DNA of 64,000 nucleotides from Lantana camara (Eukaryota; Streptophyta; Magnoliopsida; Lamiales; Verbenaceae). Each line of letters opens with the position of its first letter. Position 1 is the first letter of the stretch. The notes beneath the pieces were generated by a model that had not been told where the DNA came from, did not search any database, and saw only the letters and a list, made by a program, of their open reading frames with translations. A program made the position numbers and the translations under genes. This document shows positions 22,853 to 35,267 of the stretch, in pieces. The stretch is taken from NCBI GenBank assembly GCA_037501455.1, contig CM074858.1, positions 94,896,501 to 94,960,500 of the forward strand, given 5' to 3'.

Positions 22853-25800
22853 AGAAGGACCTGTCCTCAGGTCCACTGCCTCGAGTTCTGGACTCTAAGC
22901 AAAACTCTCTGTGTTCATCCCACGCGGGGTTCATGACATCCCGATAGAGATTAGTTCAGAAAGGTCTTCAAGCACAAGGGAAGTCTTCCACCGCTCACGA
23001 ACTTGACCCAATTATGAGTAGTCCGGACATCTCGCACGATAGGAGGGTCTACACGAGATTCAACTCCCACCGTTTGATCTATCCTAACCATCCCACACTC
23101 GATATCACAAGTGGAGTAGTTAACGAACTTCCACCACTCGTTCTCCAACCCAAGCAGATTCTCCATCATCTCATCAACTTCATGATTTGAAGTTGGTTTC
23201 TTGAACTGTCACTAGCTTCAAAACATGGTCTCCGAAGACCCTTTTGCAAAGCTCGGCCCTCGTCTCACCATGTGGCTAAGGCACTCTCTCACTCCAAAGT
23301 AATAACAAATAGCAATAAATTACATACAACAATAGTTAGGAAGATGCACGATGCACGTGATATGCATGTTGAAATGTACCGTTCACCGTTGATTGGGAAT
23401 TTTCCTTCATTTTGATTAGATTTGATTCTTGACTCGTTGTTGAAGATTCATCTACTCATAGTGCCTTGCCTCGAGTTGCCCATTATTTCCAATACTTCGG
23501 TTACCACCTGGTTTTCCCCCACTATCTACCTGGTAATCCAATTACCGTACCCTAGAAAATCCAATGTAGATATAAGGATTTTTGTAATTACTTGACCTTT
23601 AACCCGCAATCAAGTTCTTTATCCTTTCTAACACCACGGTCCGGAAATTTAATTCTTGAATACGTGCTTTGTATGAACCTAACTACTTGTTCTTTTCCAT
23701 GCTTCATACTCAACCTTCATCATTATTTATACTCAACTTTCTTGGATACTTGAAGTATCCATTTAATAGTTCCAAGTTTAGTCTTTAATTTCCATAACTT
23801 GTCTAGTTCATCATGGGAAAATCTAACGAGCCGGTAATCCATCTCATTCATGTAGTGTTTCCTTTTTAAATACTTCACTTCCAACGCTCAAAGAAACGGT
23901 CTTTCATTTCCATCCCAATTATGAGAATCCGATCAAGTTTCCTTACCTAATATTCTCCTCTCCAAGTCTTAAAACTCCTTCAAGACACGAAACACGTGGT
24001 ACCACAATATTCTTGCAACCTCGTCTTGTAGAGTCAATTACCACGCTTCCCTTGTGTCCATAATTTTATATCTTGAAGTGCATACTTCTTTCAATATTAT
24101 TTTCGAAGTTTTATCCTTCCTGGTTTGAAATGGAACCGAGTACTAACTCTCACAACAACTCTTGACTACCCAATTCCGACTCTTGAAACACTTTGCCTTT
24201 TTCTGAAATTATGCTCAACATTTTTCTTGTCCCGACTTTGGAGATCCTTAAGTGTCCAAGTCTTCTAATTCTTTCCCTCTTTAACCATTTCAAGAAATTC
24301 TGTTGTTTACGACCCTTGCATTTTTGTTGCTCCCATTAATATAACCCACTTAGATACAATTCCAACTTTCCAATCATCCCCCGGTCAGCTCTCCCCCTTA
24401 AGAATTTCCATTCTTATCCGTTGTGCTCGTAGTATTAATTCATAAATTTGAAAATTCTCAATTCCTTCCAATTAGCTTCCTTGATATAATCGATTCCAAT
24501 CACGCCACATGTCCAGAAATTTCCTCACATTACTCTTGATATGATCGATAGGAATAGCAACTCACTTCTTTCATTTCATCCCAACAAATCCCACTATCAT
24601 GATTCCGTTATGTCGCGGTTGAAGTGATGCTTGCCGGATAAAGTGGAGAAAATTCCTACGAAGAAAACACTTGAGATGCATGTTGGGTAAAAATGCCGAT
24701 GCACATATCACTCTTATAAATAATTTAAAGATGCAACATGTTGGAGCAATTATATCAATTAAAGATACATAAATAAATAAAAGAAGTTAAATAATTTAAA
24801 ATAACGTATGATGAACGTGCCATGAATGCGTTGAACCTGTCACCGTAGTTGTATCTTTTAGCTTGACACTTGTTCATGTTTCGCTGAATTGAAGCGTGTC
24901 CCGAATTTATTGATCATCTCTTGTTACCCACGGTCTTCCAATTCTTCAAAATTCTTTATCATCAACTTACACACCTCCATCACCCGAGATTGAAATTTCT
25001 GGAATCCGATTTCTTTCCATGTACCGACCTCCAAGCGTTACCCGAACCTTTACCATACATATTTCCTTGCTCAAAGTTTTCCTTGTATCACTCGCACAAC
25101 TTTATAAACCAAAATTATGCTTCTTGAACTCAGATGCTTCTACACCCATGAAATTGAAACCTTAACTTATCTCGGAGACTTAAGCTCAAATCCTTGTCTT
25201 AGTCCTTACCAAAGTTGTTACTTTGATCAAAGCTTCCTCGGTTTATTTGTTATGAGTTCTAATAATCAAATGAACTCACCCTCCAACTGCTCACACTTGA
25301 CCTTTCTTTATCGCCTTCATTTGTTATTCCATATCTTCCAAATCAACCTCACAATACGATAATTCAGCTTGGATCTGGAAGATAAACTCAGTCTGCACGA
25401 ATCTAGAATCTTTAATATATTAGCTCTTCCTGAACTTGGAATCATTAGATCAATCGGTTCACTTTAATTCCCATCTTATAGATACTTCACCAAGGACACT
25501 AGAGGTTGCAAACTTTTCCTCCCACAACTTGAATGTAGTTCAACTAACCGAAGATCCTCAATTTGTTTATGAATTCGAACCTTGAATCATTATTACCCTC
25601 AAAGCTTCCTTCATTCTTCCTTGAATTGAATAAGTCTTCTAAACCCGGTTGGTCCACTTCCTTTCATAATGAAATCTCATGTAGCTATCTTGTAATTTAT
25701 AGATATCACTTCCTACCAATTTCCCACCAAGTATCCACCAATTTCCATAAACTTGTAAGTTGCTCCCAAATTAATTCTTCCATTCCAGACTTTACACCCG

Positions 25801-26220
25801 GTCCATAACCCAATTAGAGGAGAAGATCCTAGCTCTTAAATTTTGTAGAAACCCCCGATGCATTCCTTCCAACTTTCAAGCTAAAGAAAGGAGTTTGGGT
25901 ATATTGTAGTTGTTTGTAGAAATTGGCCGTGGTTTGATATTATCTTCATAACCTAGAAATCACAACTCATTCCAGAATAAATGCATGGGTTTAGTACATG
26001 CTCATGCACATAATCACCACCAAAAGCATGGATTCAATGCAACATACAACCTGCAAATCAATAAAATTTTAAAAGAAGCATGTGTAACAATATTTTCCAT
26101 ACCAAGTAACAATAGCAAAACTTATGTTCAATGCGGTGCACACGTTGACAAATAGTTCCTAAGCCGTTCGACCTATACTTGACACGACACGACACTAGAA
26201 CTCCGGTTTTGCAACCTAGA
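22853..26220 (-). other. Noncoding interior of element C
   Basis: About 3.4 kb without any frame longer than about 85 codons and without recognisable gag, protease, RT or integrase motifs on either strand. The element strand is purine-rich. The bases nearest the primer site resemble the leader of element A; the rest I cannot relate to anything. Confidence 0.7.
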
Positions 26221-26232
26221 GCTCTGATACCA
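26221..26232 (-). other. Primer binding site (initiator Met tRNA) of element C
   Basis: Minus strand TGGTATCAGAGC, eight bases from the 5' LTR, identical in sequence and spacing to the site of element A. Confidence 0.92.
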
Positions 26233-26240
26233 CCTAAAGA

Positions 26241-28862
26241 TGTAGCACCCGGGACGATAGGCACCACATCCCCCGCACTGTGAGTTCGGTCCACATATGA
26301 AATGGCTAGTCCATACATGAACTAAACTCACAGCGAACGGAAGACAATAAAAAGACAGTCCTAGCTAGGCGGAATCTAATCCCGAAACCATCAACAATGA
26401 TAATTGTGCGGAAGTAATGCAAATAACTATTCAATATCAATAACATGAATACAAGTTCAAGGAAAGTAAATACGGGTTCTACTAAATCAATGAACCTGTC
26501 CTAACCTGTCCCGAATCAATTCAATACAATAACATAAAACGGGTTCAACTAAAGCCCTAGAAACCTGTCCCGAGTTCAATGTAATTCAGTAAATAGCATA
26601 CTAACCAATAATAAATTCAATACAGTAATTAAAATACAATATGCAGTGAGTGTAAGTGATGAGACTGGAACAAGACTCGAAAGGAAAGACAAGACACAAC
26701 TCTGACTCCCGCCTAGCACACCACCTGCAAAACTGAAAAGTGAGGTGTCAGTCTCCACAAGACTGAGCGAGGGGTATAATAATATATAAACGCAAATAAC
26801 ATGCAAGTCATAACCTCGGGTAAGGTTTTATAACAGAACAAAACAGGTTCAATAATACTTAGAACTCGCCCGAGATTACAACTATCAGATTAGACACTTC
26901 AATCAATTTCAATCAATCAATCAGTGGCCCGGCGAGTGAGGGCAATCTCCAACCTTACTCCGACTGTGTACAATCAATCAATCAATCAATTATTAGGTGA
27001 TTAGGTGATCAAGCAATCTATTTACAGTTCACAATTAACAGTTTCAATCCAACCTTCTTCCTCCGGGTGATGGGGGATTGCAAGGCCCTGCCATCCAATC
27101 AATCTGGGCAGAGGGTGCATGATTCCCTAAGCCCGGAACTCCTTCCCCGCCCTAATCTCCTAGGGGGTTCAGGGGTCATCCCAATTTGGTGAGGATAGCT
27201 CCCGAGTTACCCGTCAGCCCATGCTTTCCCGGTTGGCTCGAGTCACTACCCTCGGGCCCACAGTGCAATACCATACTTGCCCAATCAATCAATCAATCAA
27301 TACAGTACAATTCAATAGATCAGTGGAAAAATCAATAGAGTTTCGAAAACTATAGATATATAGATACCTTTTGGCCGAAAGTTCACGTAAGGGTTGTAAT
27401 GGTTCTATGTATCTAGAAATTAAACCTCACCTGGAACCAAGAGATAAGAACAAGAACACGAACACTACAGTTGCTTATTCAATCCCGAAGTCTCCACCCT
27501 AGAGAAGAACTGACAAGAAAGGAAACAATGTGTACTCGTGAGAGGAGACTCAATAATGATACCAATTACGACGCACGGCATTAATATGAAATGGCACGAA
27601 AGTCATGGAACGATACATAAGATAATAAGCTAAGTCATGATCATGCTCTTATATGCAATTAAGGGCAATTAAATCAATTAGCACTTACATTCAATAAACG
27701 AATTCAATTGCATGAAATTATGTAAGTAAAACGATGTAATAATATTTAGACATGCAAAGGAAATCACGAAATAACAATACACGAACAAAACACAAAGAAG
27801 CACTGGAACAGTAACGGGAACGGCCTCGCTAGCTCTGGGAACGGCCGTGCTCAGCAATCCCGCCCATGGGAACGGCCGTTCCGGTTCCACGCTTGAGCTG
27901 GGAACGGCCGTTCCCAGCTCCCCGAACTCCTCCCCGAGGCTCTGTAAAGGATTGGCTGGTAAGACCCTTGGGAATGGCCGTTCCCAACTCCAGTACAACA
28001 CGGGAACGGCCGTTCCCCACTGGTTCGTCCAAGAAGAAGCAGTAACAGCAACAATGGCGCCTGGAGCACCATTCCAACACCAACACACCCCAAACCACTC
28101 CAAAACACACGAAAATAATGCCACGGACCAAGTAAAGCACGTAAATCACATATATACACATTAGAACTCGTAAAACGGCCTTGATCATACAAAACTCATA
28201 CCCCGGCTACTATTCATCATCTTCCCAAAACATCACATAGGCACAAATCCGGGGCACGAAAGGTACATCAAATTAAAGCACGTAACGAATAGAGTACGAA
28301 TCATACCTTAAGTCGTTGATCGAACGGTTGGATCATGAAAACCCGAATTTGAGGTCTTGGGAGCAAAATTGAGAAATTTCTCCTTTCTTCCTTGTGCTGC
28401 TGCTGAACGATCAAAAATGGAGAAGAAGAATAAGGCTGGCCCTTTTTCAAGGGCTGGTCAAACGGGTCGGTAGAAACGGGTAGGGTCACACGGTAACCGG
28501 TCTAACTGGATCAGATTTAGAACGGTTGGGCAATCAAATAGCTTTAGAAAAATAGAAGGTTAAGTATTTGAATCCGAATCACCGAAACGAACTCAATAAT
28601 AAGGTTGGAATTCGAATCCGAATCCCCGGGCTCCAAGTAGCCACGAAGGCCTCAAAACACCCTAAATAAAATTAGGTTCCTAACTTGCAATTTATTGGAC
28701 AATTGAGTCCAAGAACAATTTAAATAAAATTCTAAAGCACACATAATTAAATAAATTACACGTTGACACGTTTAACATGCGACGTCACATAAATCACATA
28801 ATTACTAAATTAAACTCTCTCGTGACGTCGTACCTGACTTGTCGGGAAAACGGGGCGTTACA
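26241..28862 (-). mobile_element. 5' LTR of element C
   Basis: 2622 bp, same ends as the left copy and nearly identical to it. The one-base length difference is an extra C beside the last palindrome (near 28018). Confidence 0.92.
27816..28018. repeat. Paired GC-rich palindromes, right LTR of C
   Basis: Same block as in the left LTR, with palindromes starting at 27868, 27900, 27970 and 28002. The 32-bp pairing is unchanged. Confidence 0.9.
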
Positions 28863-28872
28863 ATAACCCATA

Positions 28873-29036
28873 TTCAGACCCATCACCTCCAACATAAGTA
28901 GAATTTTCTTCATTGATGGACGGAGTGATGGATCTTCTTGGGCGCACCAAATACCAATTTTGACCATTCTTTCCAGTTTTGTTTCGTCAACTTGTCTAGG
29001 CTAACGAGTTTTTCAATCTCCTCTCTTAATAGTTAT
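28873..29036 (-). pseudogene. S-receptor-like kinase, end of kinase domain
   Basis: Minus strand reads EEIEKLVS then, after a one-base frameshift, DETKLERMVKIGIWCAQEDP and SLRPSMKKILLMLE. This is the hallmark subdomain XI end of LECRK/G-type lectin receptor kinases (W-C-x-Q-E-D-P-x-x-R-P-x-M). Nothing upstream of this piece is present; the fragment is cut by the end of the E1 LTR on one side and fades into AT-rich DNA on the other. It lies on the opposite strand to the N-terminal fragment at 6631, so the locus probably once held at least two such genes, or was rearranged. Confidence 0.8.
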
Positions 29037-29232
29037 AAACCCATAATAAAATATTTGAATAAATATACTGTTGATGGTGTATCCGATACTTTTCCAAACA
29101 AACCACATATTTTGAATAAATACGAAAATATAATGAAGTTTCAAGATTTTCTAGTTACACCCGTAATAAAATATAAACTCCTCCTTTACTGATACATTTA
29201 ACTTTATTAACTTTTTGTTCATCACATATAGA
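29037..29232. other. AT-rich spacer, nothing recognised
   Basis: Between the kinase remnant and the MITE. No frame, RNA gene or repeat seen. Confidence 0.5.
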
Positions 29233-29241
29233 AATATTAAT

Positions 29242-29619
29242 GGTCAAAACATTTTTTTTCAACCCAATGTTTGAGATGAATTGTACTTTGGTAGTCAATT
29301 TTTGAAAGTTACAAATTTGATGTTTAACTTTTAATTTTTGTTCATTTCAGTGTCGAACTTTATTTCCGAGTGGAATCTTCTAACCAAAATACCAGTCATG
29401 AGATACATAAGAACATCAAAATAAGGAAATGAGAGCACTAAAATATCTATTTTTCTCTTATGAATCTCATATGTGTGTCGCCGGAAGATTCTACCAAAAA
29501 ACAAAATTAGACATTAAAGTGAACAAAAATTAAAGGTTGTATATCACATCTAATTTTTAAAGGATGAGTATCAAAGTGCAATTTTTCCGGAACGTTGGGG
29601 TGGAAAAAGTATTTAATCC
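29242..29619. mobile_element. Mutator-like MITE with 9-bp target duplication
   Basis: 378 bp flanked by AATATTAAT at 29233-29241 and 29620-29628. The halves form long imperfect inverted repeats: CAACCCAATGTTTGAG against the complement of the right end with CCACCCCAACGTTCCGG, and ACTTTTAATTTTTGTTCA against CCTTTAATTTTTGTTCA. A 9-bp duplication with long terminal inverted repeats and no coding capacity is the Mutator-type MITE pattern. Confidence 0.8.
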
Positions 29620-29628
29620 AATATTAAT

Positions 29629-29903
29629 TATATATGTAATATATTTGTATTATCACTAAATAATAGATAATAATAAAGGAGAATTATATCTAACTAGCCT
29701 TCTTTAGGCGAAATTACAATGCAGGACCTCTTGTTTCATGTATTACATATTGGTCCCTAGACTTTATGTTCCGTTTGAGGTCCCAAGGGTTCCATTAATT
29801 TTTTTTATAATTTTCCAAAAATACCCCTCTACGATATGTTAATGTTTTTGCATGAGCGAAAATACCCCTAGGGACTATTTCGTTATATATTAAATGTTAA
29901 TGG
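29629..29903. other. AT-rich flank of E3, no gene
   Basis: Contains phrases such as TTGGTCCCTAGACTTTATG typical of decayed noncoding repeats, but no ends could be defined. It runs up to the start of the E3 LTR. Confidence 0.4.
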
Positions 29904-30385
29904 TGATGAGGCCAAAATACAATCTACCCACGTATGCGACACGTGGCCCAACCCTCAAATGTCCCCTCGAGTCAACTGTTCCCCTCGAGGGAGCAGCCAT
30001 TCCCTCTTCAAAGGGAACCATAGCCTCCTCCTGAGCGGACGAGCATGGCTATTTCAACACGGCTCTTGAGGGCACCTCAAGGCTCGCCCTCGAGATCACC
30101 CCAAGGTTACAAGGGCGAAGTTGTCCTCTTCAAGCTATCTCTTTGGGCCCAGGTACTCCCTCGGACTTGCGAGCCCCAAGATCCATAACAAACCCGATCG
30201 TGCTTGGCCCTCGTTAACAACCCAGTAACGCTCACTGACAATTAGTACATCAACGTGCACCTGCCATTGTTACCTCGCCACCAACCTTTTTGCATGAGGT
30301 CCTTCTCAGGAGCTTCTCATCACATCACGTGTCTAAGGCAACATCGAAGCAGGACCACTGGTGCTAAATTACCAAAGGGCCCTGA
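29904..30385 (+). mobile_element. 5' LTR remnant of E3
   Basis: Opens TGATGAGGCCAAAATAC and ACACGTGGC, matching TGATGGGGTCAAAATAC and GACACGTGGCA of the E1 LTR. It also shares AAGGCAACAT and CAGGACCAC further in. Homology stops near 30385, so the LTR end, primer site and gag start have been deleted. Confidence 0.75.
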
Positions 30386-32318
30386 CCTCCCACGCAGTGA
30401 TGACAATAACGTGCCTATCTCTGCTGTCACCGGAGTTGTACCAGTCACTGGAGAAGTCTCCTTCGCCGCGGGACCAAACGGGCCGAGAATAAAACCAACC
30501 CAGAGCAACCCGCCGTCGGAGCATTAGGGGGATCTGGCTCAAACGTCCCCCTAAACCAACCATCCACCTCCGTAGCTAACGTGGGCGGTTATTCCGTGAT
30601 GATGCCGCCACCAGGCTACATGATCGCACCACCCAGCATGGTGCCCACCATCCAACCATACCACGCCGGGGTAATGCAACTTCCAATTGTCATCCCTAAA
30701 GAAATTGAGGGGATGGAGATACCCCCCATGACCCAGAGATAGCTACAAGCCATCTATGCCCAATGCGAAGTCCAAGCGGCTCAGAATGCCTGGAAGAATT
30801 TCACGGCCACCTATTTTCCAATGGGGCAGGCTGCACAAATTACCCCTCCCATTGGGGGATGGCAGGTTCATCCGCTCATGGCGGCTCAAGCCATATTGCA
30901 GGCTTAGCCCCCACGGCCACCATTCATTCGCCCCAGGGAGGCTCCCCCGAGGGGAGTACAAGAACGACCATAGGTTGACAAAGGAAAAGAGCCTGTGGAT
31001 AGGATTGACATTGATGCTGAGACTCATTTACAGGCCTCAAGAGGGATAGCAAGGGAGATGGAAAAGACCCCAACATACTCACAGTTGTGTAAGACCAGTT
31101 GGAAGGACTGTAAAATATGGTGGAGTATCTCTCTCGAGCACGGTCTCAAGTCCCCCACACTGGGGACGAGAGAGCCAAGGCCAGAGACGCTCGCCGCCAT
31201 GCGAACAGGAGTCACGCCCTCGGTACAGGGGAGATGAGGAGAATTATGAAAACTCCGACCATGAGGGTGGAGGATTTCACCCGTTGGCAAGGGGCTCTCC
31301 CCTTGTGGAGGAAGTTTTGATGGCCCAAGTAGGAATGGGCAAAGTCCCCACTTCCATCAACCGCTATGATGGAACCATCGACCCTGCATAATATTTGGAC
31401 CATTTTGTGCATTTGATGCACTTGTATGAGCATTCCAGCTACTACTGGACAAAGGTGTTCGTCACCTCGTTGGTGGGCATGGCCCAAGATTAGTACAAGC
31501 GTTTGTCGCCCCGCTCGATCAGGGGATATGATGATCTCACCAATGCATTTTTGAATCATTTCAACTCGTTGAAGGCCCGAGTCGCTGCCCCCACGACACT
31601 GTATAATCTTGTCCAATGGGAAAATGAGTCACTGCGCTCTTTCTTTGGCATGTTCAACAAAGAAGTGTTGGTTGTAGAAAGGCCCTCGATGGACTTTCTC
31701 ATCCATGTGTTATTTTAGGCCATCAACCACAAACATTATGTGACCAATGCATTTGCCGAAGCCATTGTCAAAGGAAGAGCACGTCCCTCATGACAATGAG
31801 GGAGATCGCAGAGCCCATTTTTGTGCTCGAAGAAATGTACAAGTCCAATGCACCCCGACCAGTCGGGCCGCCATAAGAGTGACCGAGGACGAGATGACTC
31901 TCATAAAGAACACCGCAAGTCATCCTCGCCACCTCGCAGGCTCGATCGCATTCCCCTCAATCGGCCAATTTCTGAGATCTATTCCCTCTCAGACAAAAAA
32001 TTCTTCAAGAGGCCCCAGAAAACTGAGGGAAGCTGAGGCTCAAAGGCATCTGAGAAAGTATTGCGCCTTCCGCAAACAGAAAGGGCATGACACCGATAAA
32101 TGCCGATAGCTGGAGAATGAGATACAAAGGCTCATTACTGGAGGTTATTTGAAAGAATTTGTGAAAATTTTGGAGCGCTACGACGAGCATTGCAATGAGC
32201 GGGCCAAGAACAGAAGGAGAAGTCCCTCGTGCTTGAGAAGCCCCCGAGGGCCTCACCCTGAGAGCAGTAACCCTGGCAAGCAGAAAATACCTAAAGTGGA
32301 GAGTGCACCCTTTGCAGT
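30386..32318 (+). pseudogene. gag: Tat gag remnant (E3)
   Basis: Readable across frames: MMPPPGYM and MQLPIVIPKEIEGMEIPPMT match the N-terminal part of E2 Gag. Then come YAQCEVQAAQNAWKNF, the Gag core (SRSIRGYDDLTNAFLNHFNS, NESLRSFFGMFNKEV), and the knuckle YCAFRKQKGHDTDKC, whose first His is Arg. Stops include 30740-30742, and several more stops and shifts follow. The sequence is cut at 32318 by the CACTA element. Confidence 0.8.
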
Positions 32319-32331
32319 CACTACTAGAAAT

Positions 32332-33180
32332 CTGTCATATAGCAACGGAAATTATTCGTTGTTATTTAGCAACGAAAATAGCAACGGACAACAAATTCGT
32401 GGCAAAATGTTGTAGCAACGGAATTTTCGTTGCTAAATTCGTTGCTATATATGGAAAAAAATAGCGACGAATTTTTTGTTGCTAAAATTAAATAATACAA
32501 AAAATAAATAAATTTTTATATATAGCAACAAAATTTTCGTTGCTATTTCAATTAAAAATAAATATTTAGAGACGGATATTTTTGTTGCTATAAATAATCG
32601 ATTAAAAATTTTAATAAAATATTTACATTTTAGCAACGAAAAATCCGTTGCTATTGAAAAAAATAATAATAAAAAATAATACATAATAAAAAATATTAGC
32701 AACGAAAAATCCATTGTTATAAGTTTATAATTTAAAAAATTAATAAAATATTTATAATTTAGCAACGGATTTTCCGTTGCTATATGGAATAAAAAAGTAA
32801 TAAAAATAAATAAATAATAAAAAATATTAGCAACGAAAAATCCATTGCTATAAATATATAATTTAAAAAATTAATAAAATATTTATAATTTAGCAACGGA
32901 TTTTCCGTTGCTATATGGAATAAAATAGTAGTAAAAATAAATAAATAATAAAAAATATTAGCAACGAAAAATCCGTTGCTATAAAGAATTAATTAAAAAA
33001 TTAATAAAATATTTATAATTTAGCAACGAAAAATTATTTCCTATAAATAGTTAAATAAAAATTAATAGAATATTTATAGTTTAGCAACGAAAAATCCGTT
33101 GCTATAAATATTTGATTAAAAATTAATAATTTTTTTATAATTTAACGACAAAAATTCCGTTGTTATTTAGATTGTAATAT
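32332..33180. repeat. CACTA subterminal repeats, left
   Basis: More than fifteen copies of TAGCAACG and its complement CGTTGCTA, often as palindromes such as AGCAACGGATTTTCCGTTGCT. They are set in AT-rich units of about 125-130 bases, with near-identical units around 32757 and 32888. Confidence 0.85.
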
Positions 33181-34093
33181 TTTTATATTGACAAAAAAAA
33201 TTGATTAAAATATCTTGATTTATATATTTTAATATACATATAAATATAACTATACATACACACGTCCATATATATATGAATGTTAGATCATTATTACTAA
33301 ATAGCGCTATTTAAACTTCCATCCTTATTCTTTCACCCTCTTTCACATCACACATCCATGTAGACATGAATGTTAGATCATATACACTGATAGCCACCAT
33401 TACTTATATAATACATGAATATATGATCATATGTTTGGGGATTATATAGAATTCATATTTGTATAAAATAACCTTTCATATATAAAAGCCTTGAATATTT
33501 TTATGTGATAGAAAATTTGTATTATTTATATATTATAAGGTATAATATACATTATAAATCATTATAAAAAGATGAGCATAACACAATAATTTCTTAAAAT
33601 TCACATATATAATGCTCGAAATTCACATGTAAATACTTCAATATTAAGAAAAAAGTTTTTCATTTAACATGTAACGGTTGCATAACACAATAATTTCTTA
33701 ATATTTAGATCTAATTTTACAAATTTAAATATAAATTCATTATATGAAAAGAAAACTTCTCCATTTAACATCTAACGGTTGCGTAACAAAATAATTCCTC
33801 AGTATATAGATATAATTCTATAAATTCAAATATAAATGTTTCGTATTAAAAAAATAATTCTTTATATTTAGTTATTCAACTACGAATATTGCTAAATAAT
33901 ATAACAGTTCCTCAAAATGCAGATATTGTTCTACAGATGTATAAGTGAATACTTCATATTGACTTAATATTAGTTCTTTATTCAATTACCAACTAAATCT
34001 AATTATTTAATTATGTAAACTTTCAACTTTTTTTTTATATGTCATAAAAACTTATACTTAAGTTGATAAACATTAGTATTTTACAAATATATA
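33181..34093. other. AT-rich interior of the CACTA element, left part
   Basis: No reading frame or motif. Ends at ATATA, the duplicated target of E2. Confidence 0.6.
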
Positions 34094-34928
34094 TGATGGG
34101 TTCCAAAAGGGGTGGTTCAGAATCCGATCACTTTAGAATTTGTTTGAAGGGGGAAATCACCAGGATTCGCCGGAAAAAAGGGGGGTTCTACATGCTCGGA
34201 CAAACATATAGAAAAGTCAGAAGGCCAAGCTGGGGGAAACTGGGGGTGGTACCCAGTTTGGCTCTCCGACGCTCAAGTCAAATACAGATCTGCAAGAGGA
34301 AAAGTAAGCTCAGTAAAAGCTGTTGCCATGGAAATCGCTTACCGTGAAAGAGATGACTTTGTTTATTTATAGTTGAGGGTCAGGGACCCTTTGGTCATTT
34401 GCCACATGTGGTCCTGGCCGAATGTTGCCCTAACACGTGGCGCTGTGAGAGAGAAGCCTAGGAGGAATCTTCTGCAAAAGCTGCCGGGAGTTAGGGTTGG
34501 CAACAGTGGCAGGTGCGCGGGCAGGTACGGTGTGTCAGAGAGCCGTTTGGAGGGTTGGTGACTAGGGCTTGGGAGCACGCTCGTGACAACCAAAAGCCTT
34601 GGAGGCCAAGAAATCCGCCGGGGGGAACGAGGGCCCAGGCTCGTGTTGCGCGTTGCAGGGGGAGCCTTTCTGAGGGAACGTAGCGCTCGAAGAAGGCTCC
34701 TTCTGATGGATTGGAATACCAGTCATATCGCGTGAAGAAGGCGCTCGTAGGAGAGCGGTGACAACGGTCACGTGCGAGGGTGGCAGGGACAGCACGTGCT
34801 CTTGGAGGATGCTGGCGCTTTAATGGGTTCATCGCTCGTTCAGGACAATTATAATCAACTGAGCAAATGCTGTTCTTTAAGAAAGGCCACATGTCCAAAC
34901 GCGGAACGAGCGGATCTTGACCCCATCA
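34094..34928 (-). mobile_element. 3' LTR of E2
   Basis: 835 bp, same ends and length as the copy at 45681-46515. A TATA box lies at 34372-34364 on the minus strand. Confidence 0.92.
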
Positions 34929-34945
34929 TTTTGCCCCCTCAATTC
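34929..34945 (-). other. Polypurine tract of E2
   Basis: Minus strand GAATTGAGGGGGCAAAA directly before the LTR start TGATGGGG. Confidence 0.85.
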
Positions 34946-35267
34946 TGCAGTCCTTTGTAATAAGAGTTGTAGAATTCATCAAGCGCAATCCTCCGATCGT
35001 GGCGCTCGGGAGGGTTTTTGGCGTGTTGTTTAATATTCTCCCCGACTGCACCATTAATGCGGTCCTTTCAACTGATTGCTTGTTGTGTCCAAGCATTAAA
35101 TGTTGTCCTTTCTTCTGACCATTCATAGCATTCAAGAATTAAATGCTGATGCGCGTGGGACGGGTGAGGCTTGAAAAGTGTGCGACGTTTCCATAAAGTG
35201 AACGGTTTCCTAGGCGGGAAATGATTACCCATTTTGAATTCCTTGCCAGAAACGTACCAACTTCCAT

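Larger units (their letters stand above)
20218..28862 (-). mobile_element. Element C: LARD-type non-autonomous LTR retrotransposon
   Basis: Complete element with two LTRs (20218-22838 and 26241-28862), a primer binding site, a polypurine tract, and the duplicated target ATAAC at 20213-20217 and 28863-28867. The 3.4 kb interior contains no gag or pol frame that I can recognise, so it must have moved using proteins from another element. The leader next to its primer site resembles element A (CCTAAGCCGT, CGACCTA, CACGACACTAGAAC, GGTTTTGCAACC), pointing to the Tekay lineage as source. The two LTRs differ by only about a dozen to fifteen changes by eye, so this is the youngest datable insertion in the window. 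Confidence 0.9.
9329..28872 (+). mobile_element. Tat-lineage Ty3/gypsy element E1 (5'-truncated, split near its 3' end by element C)
   Basis: In order: gag from 9330, pol to 14799, a repeat-bearing 3' region, an antisense gene (15882-18806), a polypurine tract and the 3' LTR from 19408. The last LTR bases resume at 28863 after the insertion of element C and end near 28872. The 5' LTR, primer site and start of gag are missing, cut exactly at the end of LTR B. Tat assignment rests on the second archaeal-type RNase H, the variant zinc knuckle and the antisense gene, all shared with E2 and E3. Confidence 0.85.

Noticed and set aside
22853..26220. Host protein genes in the interior of element C
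   Set aside because: Longest frames are about 85 codons, with no domain motifs; the stretch is bounded by a primer site and a polypurine tract of one element.
6631..29036. One receptor-kinase gene split by retrotransposons
   Set aside because: The two coding fragments are on opposite strands and most of the gene is missing, so simple interruption does not fit.
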